Assembly: GCA_963770635.1 (NCBI GenBank)
Contig: CAVYQI010000007.1
Location: forward strand, 310,001 to 374,000
Reading direction: 5' to 3'
DNA length: 64,000 nucleotides
DNA from: DASZIT01 sp963770635
GTDB taxonomy: Bacteria; Actinomycetota; Acidimicrobiia; Acidimicrobiales; RAAP-2
The translations under genes and the position numbers were made by a program. The notes below the pieces were generated by a model. The model worked only from the letters and a program-made list of their open reading frames with translations. It had not been told where the DNA came from and made no database searches. Below are positions 26,380-34,584 of the stretch, piece by piece (positions within the stretch are counted from its first letter, which is position 1; the number at the start of each line of letters is the position of its first letter).

Positions 26380-26570
26380 TAGCGTTGCGGGGTTGCCAAC
26401 CGGGGCGACTCCCCTCCAACCAGGGGAAAGATGTGATCAACGGGGACGGCCTCGAACCCGGACGAGGTCCGCCGTCCCTCTCCGCCTGAGTGGTCGTCTC
26501 GACGGCCACCTGTTCCGACCATCGTGAACCTAAACCAGGCCCAGCCGGCCGAGCACCCGAAGGAGTCTGA
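26380..26570 (+). promoter_or_regulatory. Structured leader of ahcY, with preceding 270 bp of non-coding DNA
   Basis: The 460 bases 26111-26570 contain no gene. A TAGCGT box at 26380-26385 could start a leader of about 180 nt. It contains small hairpins GGTTGCCAACC and GGGGCGACTCCCC. A longer stem pairs GGGACGGC...CTCG with CGAG...GCCGTCCC, and another pairs GTGGTCGTC with GACGGCCAC. A good ribosome-binding site AAGGAG precedes the ATG. Such a leader before an SAH-metabolism gene suggests a cis-regulatory RNA, but I could not match it to a known SAM or SAH riboswitch core. Confidence 0.35.
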
Positions 26571-28019
26571 ATGACCACCACCCAACAGCGACCCGACTTC
26601 AAGGTTGCCGACCTGGCGCTCGCCGACTTCGGCCGCAAGGAGATCGTGCTCGCCGAGCACGAGATGCCCGGGCTGATGGCCATGCGATCGGAATATGCCA
26701 CCGAGCGGCCTCTCAAGGGTGCCCGGATCACCGGTTCGCTGCACATGACCGTGCAGACCGCGGTGCTCATCGAGACCCTGACCGCGCTCGGCGCCGAGGT
26801 GCGATGGGCCAGCTGCAACATCTTCTCCACCCAGGACCATGCCGCCGCCGCGGTGGCGGTCGGGCCGGATGGCACGGTGGACGACCCCAAGGGAGTGCCG
26901 GTCTTCGCCTGGAAGGGCGAGAGCCTGGAGGAGTACTGGTGGTGCACCGAACGGGCGCTGGACTGGCCGGGCGACGGTCCGACCATGATCCTCGACGACG
27001 GTGGCGATGCCACCCTGCTGGTCCACAAGGGTGTCGAGTTCGAGAAGACCGGTTCGGTGCCCGACCCCTCCACCGCCGACAGCGAAGAATTCGGTGTGGT
27101 GTTGAGCGTCCTGACCCGAAGCCTGGCCGAGGATGCCCAGCGCTGGACCACCGTCGCCAACGGGATCAAGGGTGTCTCCGAGGAGACCACGACCGGGGTG
27201 CACCGGCTTCTCGAAATGGAGCGCAGCGGCGAGCTCCTCTTCCCCGCCATCAACGTCAACGATGCGGTGACCAAGTCCAAGTTCGACAACAAGTACGGCT
27301 GCCGCCACTCGCTCATCGACGGCATCAACCGGGCCACTGACGTGCTCATTGGCGGCAAGGTGGCGGTGGTGTGCGGTTACGGGGACGTCGGGAAGGGTTG
27401 TGCCGAGTCTCTGCGCGGTCAGGGTGGACGGGTGATCATCACCGAGATCGACCCGATCTGTGCGCTCCAGGCGGCCATGGACGGCTACCAGGTCGCCACC
27501 CTCGAGGACTTCGTCGACACCGCCGACATCTTCGTGACCACCACCGGCAACAAGGACGTGATCACCGCCGAGGACATGGCCAAGATGAAGCACCAGGCCA
27601 TCGTCGGGAACATCGGGCACTTCGACAACGAGATCGACATGGCCGGGTTGATGAAGACCGACGGCATCCAGCGGGAGAACATCAAGCCGCAGGTCGACAA
27701 GTGGGTCTTCCCCGACGGTCACGCCATCATCGTGCTGTCAGAGGGCCGGCTCCTCAACCTCGGCAACGCCACCGGCCACCCGAGCTTCGTGATGTCCAAC
27801 TCCTTCACCAACCAGACCATGGCCCAGGTGGAGCTGTTCACCCGCTCCGGCGAGTACGAGAACAAGGTCTACGTGCTGCCCAAGCACCTCGACGAGAAGG
27901 TGGCCCGCCTCCATCTCGATGCCCTCGGCGTCAGGCTGACCACCCTCACCGACGAGCAGGCCGACTACATCGGGGTGCCGGTGGGCGGCCCCTACAAGCC
28001 GGACACCTACCGCTACTGA
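26571..28019 (+). CDS. ahcY: Adenosylhomocysteinase (S-adenosylhomocysteine hydrolase)
   Basis: 482 residues, the normal length for the bacterial/mycobacterial form with the extra internal segment. It cleaves S-adenosylhomocysteine to adenosine and homocysteine and so relieves product inhibition of methyltransferases. Visible motifs are SLHMTVQTAVLIETL, SCNIFSTQDHAAAA, VNDAVTKSKFDNKYGCRHSL and the NAD-binding loop VAVVCGYGDVGKGCAESLRG. The C-terminal KVYVLPKHLDEKVARLHL and the final DYIGVPVGGPYKPDTYRY carry the lysine and tyrosine that close the cofactor site. Start supported by AAGGAG and a long leader. Confidence 0.97.
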   Translation: MTTTQQRPDFKVADLALADFGRKEIVLAEHEMPGLMAMRSEYATERPLKGARITGSLHMTVQTAVLIETLTALGAEVRWASCNIFSTQDHAAAAVAVGPDGTVDDPKGVPVFAWKGESLEEYWWCTERALDWPGDGPTMILDDGGDATLLVHKGVEFEKTGSVPDPSTADSEEFGVVLSVLTRSLAEDAQRWTTVANGIKGVSEETTTGVHRLLEMERSGELLFPAINVNDAVTKSKFDNKYGCRHSLIDGINRATDVLIGGKVAVVCGYGDVGKGCAESLRGQGGRVIITEIDPICALQAAMDGYQVATLEDFVDTADIFVTTTGNKDVITAEDMAKMKHQAIVGNIGHFDNEIDMAGLMKTDGIQRENIKPQVDKWVFPDGHAIIVLSEGRLLNLGNATGHPSFVMSNSFTNQTMAQVELFTRSGEYENKVYVLPKHLDEKVARLHLDALGVRLTTLTDEQADYIGVPVGGPYKPDTYRY

Positions 28020-28040
28020 GCGGCGGGCCGCTCGTCCCGC

Positions 28041-28595
28041 TCAGCCGGGTGAGGGCCGGCCCATGGCGTGCCCGATGATGGTGTTCACGACATCGGTCTT
28101 GGCATCGGCGTAGTCCTGCATCGTCGGCCAATCCTGGTTGGCGAGTTGCCGCTTCGTCGACGCGTACAGCTCACGATCGGCGGCGTTCTGGCGCAGCCAA
28201 TCTCGGAATACCAGGTACCTGGTGATCTCTTCGGATCCCTCCGTGAGGACATGGACGTGAACGTCGTGCCCTGAGCTTCGAACCATGCGATGTTCATGAA
28301 AGTCGGGTTCACGGACTCGGAGTTGATACCCCGCCGCCTGAAGATCTCCCAAGTAAGCGGTTTCGACCGAGGAATCCGCCACCGTGAGGCAGATGTCGAC
28401 GATCGGCTTGGCGGCGAGCCCGGGAACCGAGGTCGAGCCGACGTGGTCGACGGCCAGAGCCCGCCCGGCCAGTGCGCCGACAATCTTCTTTCGTTCGATC
28501 TCGAACCGGCGAGGCCAATCCGGGTCGTACTCGACGATCACGACGTCCACCTTCTCCGGTCCACCGATGAAGACGTCGGCGTCACGTCGGTGCAT
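28041..28595 (-). CDS. GrpB family protein (UPF0157, nucleotidyltransferase fold)
   Basis: About 184 residues from the ATG at 28595 (the frame is open to 28664). VEYDPDWPRRFEIERKKIVGAL is the standard GrpB opening. AVDHVGSTSVPGLAAKPIVDI is the signature with GST and the acidic D. DFHEHRMVRSSG and HVHVLTEGSEEITRYLVFRDWL complete the fold. GrpB proteins resemble minimal nucleotidyltransferases; dephospho-CoA kinase fusions exist, but the activity of the single-domain form is not established. Converges on ahcY with a 21-bp gap. Confidence 0.82.
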   Translation of the reverse strand: MHRRDADVFIGGPEKVDVVIVEYDPDWPRRFEIERKKIVGALAGRALAVDHVGSTSVPGLAAKPIVDICLTVADSSVETAYLGDLQAAGYQLRVREPDFHEHRMVRSSGHDVHVHVLTEGSEEITRYLVFRDWLRQNAADRELYASTKRQLANQDWPTMQDYADAKTDVVNTIIGHAMGRPSPG

Positions 28596-28667
28596 GGGCT
28601 CATAGTTGCACGGTTGTCTGCGGTCGATGACAAGGCGTGAACTGGAGTGGCGGTGACCGGCCAAGCA

Positions 28668-29471
28668 TCAGGTCAATCGGCGAATGATGCCCTCGGCCTG
28701 GGATCGATAGCCGCCGCCGAACAGCACCGCATGCACCAGCAGCGGGAAGAGCCGAAAGAGCTCGACACGCTCCTCCCAGCCCGCCGGTAACGACCGGACG
28801 TCCAGATACGCCTCAACGGTCCGATCGGGAACGGTACCGAACAGTCCCAGCATGGCCAGATCCTCTTCGGGGTAGCCACCGTGGACGGAGGGGTCGATGA
28901 GCCACGGTTGGCCGTCCGCCCCCCACAGCACGTTTCCCCACCAGAGGTCGCCGTGCACCAGTGAGGGCCCGTCGAGCGGCAGCCGGTCGCCAATCCGGCT
29001 CGCCAGGCCCGACGCCGGCCGTTCCAGCCCGCAGCGGGACGACAGATCCAGGAGCCGCCGGTTGAAGTAGGTGGCGCCATCGTCGGCAGGCTCCGGGTCG
29101 ACCGGGCAGGCACCGACCCAGCGTGAGCCCCCTCCCCAGCTTGACCACCGGCGGGCGTGCAATGCGGCCAGTCGCCGTCCCAGCATCACCTCGTGTGCGG
29201 CTGTCCGAGGGCCCTGGTCGACCCAGGTGGTCACCAACAGGTCGTCGGTCGCCAGCACCACGTCGGGCACCCGCGGGGCCCCGGCCACCACGGCCAGAGC
29301 GGACAGCCCGGCTGCCTCGTCGACCACTCCCCGGCCGGTCTTGGCCACCAGCTCCCTCTCCCCGACCCGCACCCGCCAGATTCCTGTGCCCAGGGGTCGG
29401 GGCGGGCCGGGTGTCATTTCGAGCGCCCTGGCCAGATGTGGGAGCCAGCCGTCGGCTTCTCGTGGAGTCAC
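28668..29471 (-). CDS. Fructosamine kinase-family protein
   Basis: 267 residues from a GTG at 29471; an ATG at 29513 is possible. The APH-like fold is of the fructosamine/ketosamine-3-kinase type: RRLAALHARRWSSWGGGSRW near the hinge, catalytic LVHGDLWWGNVLW, metal motif LIDPSVHGGYPEEDLAML and the C-terminal YRSQAEGIIRRL. Fructosamine kinases phosphorylate ketoamine adducts on proteins or free amino acids, a deglycation repair step; bacterial homologues may act on free substrates. The lysine in VAKTGRGVVDEAAGL corresponds to the ATP-binding lysine. Confidence 0.8.
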   Translation of the reverse strand: MTPREADGWLPHLARALEMTPGPPRPLGTGIWRVRVGERELVAKTGRGVVDEAAGLSALAVVAGAPRVPDVVLATDDLLVTTWVDQGPRTAAHEVMLGRRLAALHARRWSSWGGGSRWVGACPVDPEPADDGATYFNRRLLDLSSRCGLERPASGLASRIGDRLPLDGPSLVHGDLWWGNVLWGADGQPWLIDPSVHGGYPEEDLAMLGLFGTVPDRTVEAYLDVRSLPAGWEERVELFRLFPLLVHAVLFGGGYRSQAEGIIRRLT

Positions 29472-29612
29472 CTTGCCATTGTGGCAACCAGCCGGAGTGT
29501 GGCGGAGACGCATCGATCGGTGGACCGGCGGAGGGCGATGCGCCCAGCCACTGACCCCAATCTCCGGGACTGCGATCAGGGGGATCAAGTGGCCAAAGAA
29601 CGCCCGAAAACC

Positions 29613-30913
29613 TCAGGCGTTGGCCGTGGCCGCCTCCAACAGGTGGGCGAACCGCTCTTTGGCCGCCAGTCGGCGGGTGGGCACGTGCTCGGTCGGCACC
29701 TCCACCGGCGTGTACAGCTTCAGGGTGTGGCGGGCCACGGTGACCTTGTGGACCTCGTCGGGCCCGTCGTAGATGCGGGCGGCCCGGGCCGCCCGGTACA
29801 TCGACTCCAACGGGAGATCGGTGGAGAACCCCAGCGACCCGTGGACCTGGATGGCCCGGTCGATGACGTTGTAGAGCACCCCGGCGCCGTAGTACTTGAT
29901 CATGGCGATCTCGACCCGGGCCGCCGAGGCGCCGACTTCGGTCCATCTTCCAGGCGGCGTAGAGGGTCATCAGCCGGGCGGCGGTCATCTCCGCCAACGA
30001 GTCGGCCACCCAGTTCTGGATGGTCTGCTTCTCGGCGAGGGTCGACTTGTGAGTGGTGCGGGACACCGCCCGCTCGCACAACATGTCGAAGGCCCGCTTG
30101 GACTGGCCCAGCCACCGCATGCAGTGGTGGATCCGGCCCGGCCCCAGCCGGTTCTGGGCCAGCAGGAACCCCTCGCCCTCGTTCCCGATCAGGTTGTCGT
30201 AAGGAACCCGGACCTCCCGGTAGATGATCTCGGCGTGGCCGCCGAACTTCCCGAAGTGCTCCACCGGGTCTTCCATGGTGGCGATGTCCCGCACGATGTC
30301 GACGCCGGGAGCGTCGGCCGGCACGATGATCATCGAGCAGCCGGCGTAGGGGTGGACGCCGGGATTGGTCACCGCCATCACGATCAGGAAGTCGGCCACC
30401 GACCCGTTGGAGGTGAACCACTTGTGCCCGTCGATCACCCATTCATCGCCGTCCCGGACCGCCCGGGTGGTGATCATGGTCGGGTCGGCCCCGGCGCCCG
30501 GCTCGGTCATCGAGAAAGCGCTCCGCAGGGTCCCATCCAACAGCGGCTCCAGCCACTGCTTGCGGTGCTCCTCCCGGCCGGAGTTCTCCATCCCCACCGC
30601 CAGCAGCTCGGCATTCCCGGAGTCGGGGGCGTTGTTGCCGAACACCACCGGTCCGTAGATGGTCTGGCCGAGGATCTCGTGCATCAATCCGAGCCGGAGC
30701 TGACCGAACCCACCGCCACCCAGTTCGGGTGGGAGATGGGACGGCCCAGAGGCCCTGGCCCTTCACCTGGTCCTGGAGCGGTTTGATGGCCTCGATCAGG
30801 ACCTCATGCGGCAGCGAGAGGGTCTCCAGCGGGAAGATCTCCTCCCGGACGAACTCGCGCATCCACGCCAGCTTCGCCTCGAACTCCGGCTCGGTGGAAA
30901 AATCCCATGCCAC
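29613..30913 (-). pseudogene. Acyl-CoA dehydrogenase with two frameshifts
   Basis: Three segments in different frames make one complete protein. The N-terminal part is MAWDFSTEPEFEAKLAWMRE. After a one-base shift near 30740 the body has the FAD/substrate motifs AFSMTEPGAGADP and WFTSNGSVADFLIV. After a one-base insertion near 29935 the C-terminal helix bundle reads EVGASAARVEIAMIKYYGAG and DRAIQVHGSLGFSTDLPLE, ending at 29613. Corrected length is about 432 residues, typical of ACAD11-like dehydrogenases acting on medium or long acyl-CoAs. Both shifts are single bases in otherwise strong coding sequence. Confidence 0.85.
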
Positions 30914-31011
30914 AGCTGTCTCCTTGCCGTCTGGTCCGGCCAGAACGTCTCGATCGGTCGGGTGATGATCGTCTGCCCGTGCTCGTTTTTCGGAAGTGCC
31001 ACCCGGCCAAG

Positions 31012-31017
31012 TACCGT
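31012..31017 (+). promoter_or_regulatory. -10 box TACCGT, leaderless promoter of bioB-bsaP
   Basis: TACCGT, six-base spacer TGCCGC, then the ATG at 31024. Confidence 0.45.
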
Positions 31018-31023
31018 TGCCGC

Positions 31024-32130
31024 ATGCCTGGTGAAGCCACTGCCACCCCTATCCGTACCACCGTGACGCTGTCGGCGCCCATCCGGGGCCCGGAGGTGGC
31101 CCTCTACCAGCGCATCGAGATCGGGTCGGTCGACGCCCGGGCCCGCCTCCAGGCCGCCGAGACCGCCCTCCTCGACGAACGACGCCTGCTCACCGCCGAC
31201 GAGCTGGCCGGGCTGGCCGAGCTCCCTGATGAGTGGGTCACCTCGCTGGCCGCCCTCGCCCACCAGGTGCGCCTGTCCTGGTGCGGTCCCGAGGTCGAGG
31301 TCGAGGGGATCCTGTCGGCCAAGACGGGCGGCTGCCCGGAGGACTGCCACTTCTGCTCCCAGTCCTCCCGCTTCGACACGCCGGTGAAGGCCACCCCCTT
31401 CCTCGACGCCGGCGAGGTGCTGGCCGCCGCCGAGGAGACCAAGGCCCTCGGGGCGTCGGAGTTCTGCATCGTGCTGGCCATCCGGGGCCCCGACGAGAAG
31501 ACCCTCGGGCGGATCCTCGAGCTGGTCCCCCTGGTACGGGACAAGACCGGCCTCAACGTGGCCGTGAGCGCCGGCCTCCTCACCGATGACCAGGCCCGGC
31601 GCCTGGCCGAGGGCGGCGTCCACCGCTACAACCACAACCTCGAGACCTCCCGGTCGTTCTTCCCCAACGTCGTCACTTCCCACAGCTGGGAAGAGCGGGA
31701 GACGACCTGCCGCCTGGTCCGCGACCACGGGATGGAACTGTGCTGCGGCGCCCTCATCGGGATGGGCGAGACCGACCAGCAACGGGTGGAGCTGATCGGC
31801 CAGCTCCAGGACCTCGACCCCTCCGAAGTGCCCCTCAACTTCCTCAACCCCCGTCCCGGCACCCCGCTCGGGGACGCCCAGCCGGTGGCGGCCTGGGAGG
31901 CGATCCGGTGGATCGCCATGTTCCGATTGGGGCTTCCCGGGGTCATCCTGCGGTACGCCGGCGGCCGAGAAGTCACCCTCCGCGAGCTGCAGGCCATGGG
32001 CATGACCTCGGGGATCAACGCCCTCATCGTGGGCAACTACCTGACCACCCTCGGGCGCTCCGCCGATGAGGACCTCCAGATGCTCGCCGACCTGCGGATG
32101 CCGGTCGGGGCCCTCACCGGCATCTTGTGA
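31024..32130 (+). CDS. bioB: Biotin synthase (radical SAM)
   Basis: 368 residues. It inserts sulfur into dethiobiotin. The [4Fe-4S] radical-SAM motif is CPEDCHFC (C104, C108, C111). The second-cluster cysteine region is MELCCGALIGMGET, and the conserved YNHNLETSRSFFPNV and RYAGGREVTL complete the active site. The motif set is that of mycobacterial BioB, which depends on the small protein BsaP, and a bsaP gene follows with a four-base overlap (GTGA). The N-terminus has about 50 extra residues compared with E. coli BioB, so a start further in is possible, but the leaderless promoter supports this one. Confidence 0.95.
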   Translation: MPGEATATPIRTTVTLSAPIRGPEVALYQRIEIGSVDARARLQAAETALLDERRLLTADELAGLAELPDEWVTSLAALAHQVRLSWCGPEVEVEGILSAKTGGCPEDCHFCSQSSRFDTPVKATPFLDAGEVLAAAEETKALGASEFCIVLAIRGPDEKTLGRILELVPLVRDKTGLNVAVSAGLLTDDQARRLAEGGVHRYNHNLETSRSFFPNVVTSHSWEERETTCRLVRDHGMELCCGALIGMGETDQQRVELIGQLQDLDPSEVPLNFLNPRPGTPLGDAQPVAAWEAIRWIAMFRLGLPGVILRYAGGREVTLRELQAMGMTSGINALIVGNYLTTLGRSADEDLQMLADLRMPVGALTGIL

Positions 32131-32330
32131 GCGGGGCGGTGGCCAGCTCGACCCGCTACTGCACCGGCTGCGGGCGGGCCGAGACCGAGTGTGCGGGGTG
32201 CGGACGGGCGCTCGACCCGCCCCGGTTCTGCTTGATCTGCGGGCGGCGGCTTACCGTGCGCGTCTCGCCCGCCGGGTTTCGGGCCCGGTGTCCCGACCAC
32301 GGCGACGTGATCAGCGGGCCAGTTGATTAG
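32127..32330 (+). CDS. bsaP: Biotin synthase auxiliary protein BsaP
   Basis: 67 residues, GTG start overlapping the bioB stop. The C-terminal half, RFCLICGRRLTVRVSPAGFR with RARCPDHGDVIS, matches the mycobacterial protein encoded directly after bioB (Rv1590, BsaP), reported to be needed for biotin synthase function, probably by supporting its iron-sulfur cluster. Cysteines lie at 12, 15, 22, 25, 35, 38 and 55. The mycobacterial protein, as I remember it, has one CxxC plus the RC; here two additional CxxC pairs form an N-terminal zinc-ribbon-like part. Function is inferred from the motif and tight coupling to bioB. Confidence 0.82.
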   Translation: MSGAVASSTRYCTGCGRAETECAGCGRALDPPRFCLICGRRLTVRVSPAGFRARCPDHGDVISGPVD

Positions 32331-32435
32331 GCCGCAGGTCGCGGCCGGATTTGGGCCCCGGCCGATGGGTTTTCGGCCCGGCCGAGGTCTCGTTGTTCGG
32401 AGCCAGCCGTCCGGGCCGGGCAAAGTGGAGGCAAG

Positions 32436-32732
32436 ATGAAGACGACCGTGGTGCGGTATCAGGTCAAGCCCGAGCACGCCGATGAAAATCAGCGATTGAT
32501 CGAGGCGGTCTTCACCGAGTTGGACGAACGTGAGCCGAACGGCTTCACCTATAAGGTCTTCCGCCTCGGGGACGGCGTGAGCTTCATCCACGTGGTGACC
32601 GAACACGCGGTCGACGATCCCGATTCGCTCCAGGAACTGCCCGCCTTTCAAGCCTTTGTGGCCGACATCGCCGACCGGTGCGACGTTCCCCCGGCGGCGA
32701 CGGGAGCAACCATCGTTGGTGGCTATCGCTGA
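32436..32732 (+). CDS. Small dimeric alpha-beta barrel-like protein
   Basis: 98 residues preceded by GGAGGCAAG. The pattern MKTTVVRYQVKPEHADENQR, LIEAVFTELDEREPNGFTYK, VSFIHVVTEHAVDD and LPAFQAFVADIADRC looks like the ferredoxin-like dimeric alpha-beta barrel of antibiotic-biosynthesis monooxygenases and related small proteins. No catalytic residues can be named. Stands alone between bsaP and the next gene. Confidence 0.6.
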   Translation: MKTTVVRYQVKPEHADENQRLIEAVFTELDEREPNGFTYKVFRLGDGVSFIHVVTEHAVDDPDSLQELPAFQAFVADIADRCDVPPAATGATIVGGYR

Positions 32733-32840
32733 TCTGGCCCGGCGGCAATCGGGTCGGCCGATCCCGGCTATCCACCCGACCTGGCACAATGTCGGCCGGG
32801 ACCGTTCCCATCCAGGGAGGTCCGGAGATCGAGGGACGGT

Positions 32841-33367
32841 ATGGACGTCGAATCCACCAAGCAGGATCGCGAGGCGATGCTGCGAGAGGCAATGACGAAG
32901 GTGAGCCCCACCGAAGTGAAGGCGGCCTTGAATCAGGCGACCCAGTCGGGGACTCGACCGTCGAAGGCGGTGTACAACGCCATGTTGGCGTTGCGACGCC
33001 ACCATGACCCGGTTCCCTACCTGACTCGACCCCAGTACCGACCCACCGTTCCCTACGTGGCCGCCGCCCTCTCGGACGAGTGCCTCACTCGGACCGTCGA
33101 AGTGCTCGGCGACAACTCGGAAAACCCGAGCCGGGAACAACTGCTGGCAGCCCTCGACACTCTCGGGTCTGACTTTGCCGACCCGGTCATTGCCGTGATG
33201 TTGGCCTGGGTGGCTCAGGACGGGCTGCCTTCCTCCGACCTGTGCGCCGAGCTGCTCACCACCGATCCTCGATACGGGTTGGCCACCGAAACCGCCGAGC
33301 CAAGCCGAGCCGTCGCTCGGTCGATGACGGTGGCGTCAGCGACCCGAGCGCGGAGCCCTCGGCCTGA
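32841..33367 (+). CDS. Conserved hypothetical protein, 3' end uncertain
   Basis: Starts at an ATG at 32841. The reliable part (to about 33290) is a helical protein: VSPTEVKAALNQATQSGTRP, AVYNAMLALRRHHDPVPYLT, LAALDTLGSDFADPVIAVML and LCAELLTTDPRYGLATE. I recognise no family. The frame stays open to 33743, right across the opposite-strand DUF3039 gene. One base shift near 33295 would instead give an acidic tail (SVDDGGVSDPSAEPSA) and a stop at 33365-33367, two bases before the DUF3039 stop, which fits convergent spacing better. I give the shorter end as more likely. Confidence 0.5.
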
Positions 33368-33368
33368 T

Positions 33369-33650
33369 TCAGCCGGCCGGGACCTTCCAGCCTCTGGCCT
33401 CGGCGATCTCCTTGCAGGTCGGGCAGATCCCGTAACGCTTGGGATCGCGACCCGGCACCCAGATCTTCCCGCACAACGCCCGCACGGCGGTGCCGTTCAC
33501 CATGCCCTCCACCACCGAGGGACCAGCCGAAACATAGTCACCCTCCTCGGGCGTGAACCCTTCGAGGACGATGTGAGCCATGCGTTCGTGATCGCCGTCG
33601 AGCTGGGGATCGGACAAGCGGGGAGAGAGCGTGGTTCCAGATTCGGACAT
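33369..33650 (-). CDS. DUF3039 domain protein
   Basis: 93 residues from the ATG at 33650 (an upstream ATG at 33668 is possible). The core TAVRALCGKIWVPGRDPKRY and GICPTCKEIAEARGW is the DUF3039 signature, with two CxxC-type cysteine positions (ALCGK and CPTC) suggesting a small zinc-binding module. The family is almost confined to actinobacteria and is of unknown function; in other actinobacteria it often lies near helicase or RNA-related genes, a link not visible here. Confidence 0.78.
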   Translation of the reverse strand: MSESGTTLSPRLSDPQLDGDHERMAHIVLEGFTPEEGDYVSAGPSVVEGMVNGTAVRALCGKIWVPGRDPKRYGICPTCKEIAEARGWKVPAG

Positions 33651-33833
33651 GCCTCCAGGATCGCGCATCCTAACCGTTCGGGCACGCCGCCCACGTCAGC
33701 CATCCTCCTGCTCGCCCGTCACCAGTACCGGCGTCGGGAGTAGGTTTCGAAACGCGACCGTGAACGGGTGGAGACGTCGTTACCTGGTGCTCCACCCCAG
33801 CCTCGAGGCAGCAACAGGAGGAGGCGGTGAGCG

Positions 33834-34412
33834 GTGATCCATGATCGACGAGGTGGCCGGTTCAGGGTTTCGTCCGGCCACCGGAAGGTAGTCGTGACCC
33901 TGATTGGAGGTGCCGCCGTGGTCATGGCGTCGTGCTCTTCCGGAGGTTCGACGAGCCCGACAACCACTTCCGGATCCGGGACCACGTCAAGCGTTGCGAG
34001 TTCTTCGTCGACCGCTGGAACGGTTCCCAGCCCCTCGTCGACCAACCCAGGTGTGCAAAACCTACCGGTCTCCAACACGGTAAAGAACCAGCTCACCTCG
34101 GCCTACGTGGCCTTCCACCGTTACAAGGCCACTGATGTCATCGGAACCACACCGAACAGCGTGTACTACGCCTACGATCCCTCCTCCGGCACCTACTGGG
34201 CCATGTCCGGTTTCGTGCCCTCCGAGGAGGCCAGTTATCAGGTTCATGTGAGCATGCAGGATGCGGGGGCCTTCGGTTGGTTCAGCCAGAAATCGGGCGG
34301 CAACTGGCGGGCCCACAACGGAAGTTTCCCGCCGTGGTGCCACGCCGATCAGTTCTTTCCGAGCGGCGTCCTGGCCGTCTGGTCGATCTCCGCCGCCCAG
34401 TTGACCTGCTGA
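33834..34412 (+). CDS. Secreted lipoprotein, function unknown
   Basis: 192 residues. The GTG at 33834 follows AGGAGGAGGCGG. A basic n-region and hydrophobic VVVTLIGGAAVVMASC end in a lipobox (MASC), so it should be lipid-anchored. A Ser/Thr/Gly linker of about 45 residues precedes a domain with AYVAFHRYKATDVIGTTPNS, VYYAYDPSSGTYWAMSGF, SMQDAGAFGWFSQKSGG and WCHADQFFPSGVLAVW. That domain has two cysteines, possibly a disulfide. I do not recognise the family. The fold pattern with the linker recalls other Acidimicrobiia surface proteins. Confidence 0.6.
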   Translation: MIHDRRGGRFRVSSGHRKVVVTLIGGAAVVMASCSSGGSTSPTTTSGSGTTSSVASSSSTAGTVPSPSSTNPGVQNLPVSNTVKNQLTSAYVAFHRYKATDVIGTTPNSVYYAYDPSSGTYWAMSGFVPSEEASYQVHVSMQDAGAFGWFSQKSGGNWRAHNGSFPPWCHADQFFPSGVLAVWSISAAQLTC

Positions 34413-34572
34413 CTGGTCATCGTCCTTACATCAGGTGGCAAAGAACCTGCGACCGACCATGAGACGTCGGACGTGATGTCTGAGCCTCGGGAGCTGATCC
34501 ATAACTGGTGGCCTTGAAGCCGAGGCCCGGCTGATCAGGGGCCGGTGATCCGGTGCGGTACCACCCAGCCCC

Positions 34573-34578
34573 TACGCT
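34573..34578 (+). promoter_or_regulatory. -10 box TACGCT, leaderless promoter of maf-dus
   Basis: TACGCT, six bases GGTTGG, then the ATG at 34585. Confidence 0.45.
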
Positions 34579-34584
34579 GGTTGG

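Noticed and set aside
26380..26570. Known SAM or SAH riboswitch before ahcY
   Set aside because: The GGTTGCCAACC and GGGGCGACTCCCC hairpins do not fit a SAM-I/IV or SAH core that I can recall, so only an unassigned structured leader is reported.
26277..27722. Two long minus-strand frames over ahcY
   Set aside because: Antisense shadows of a fully supported plus-strand gene.
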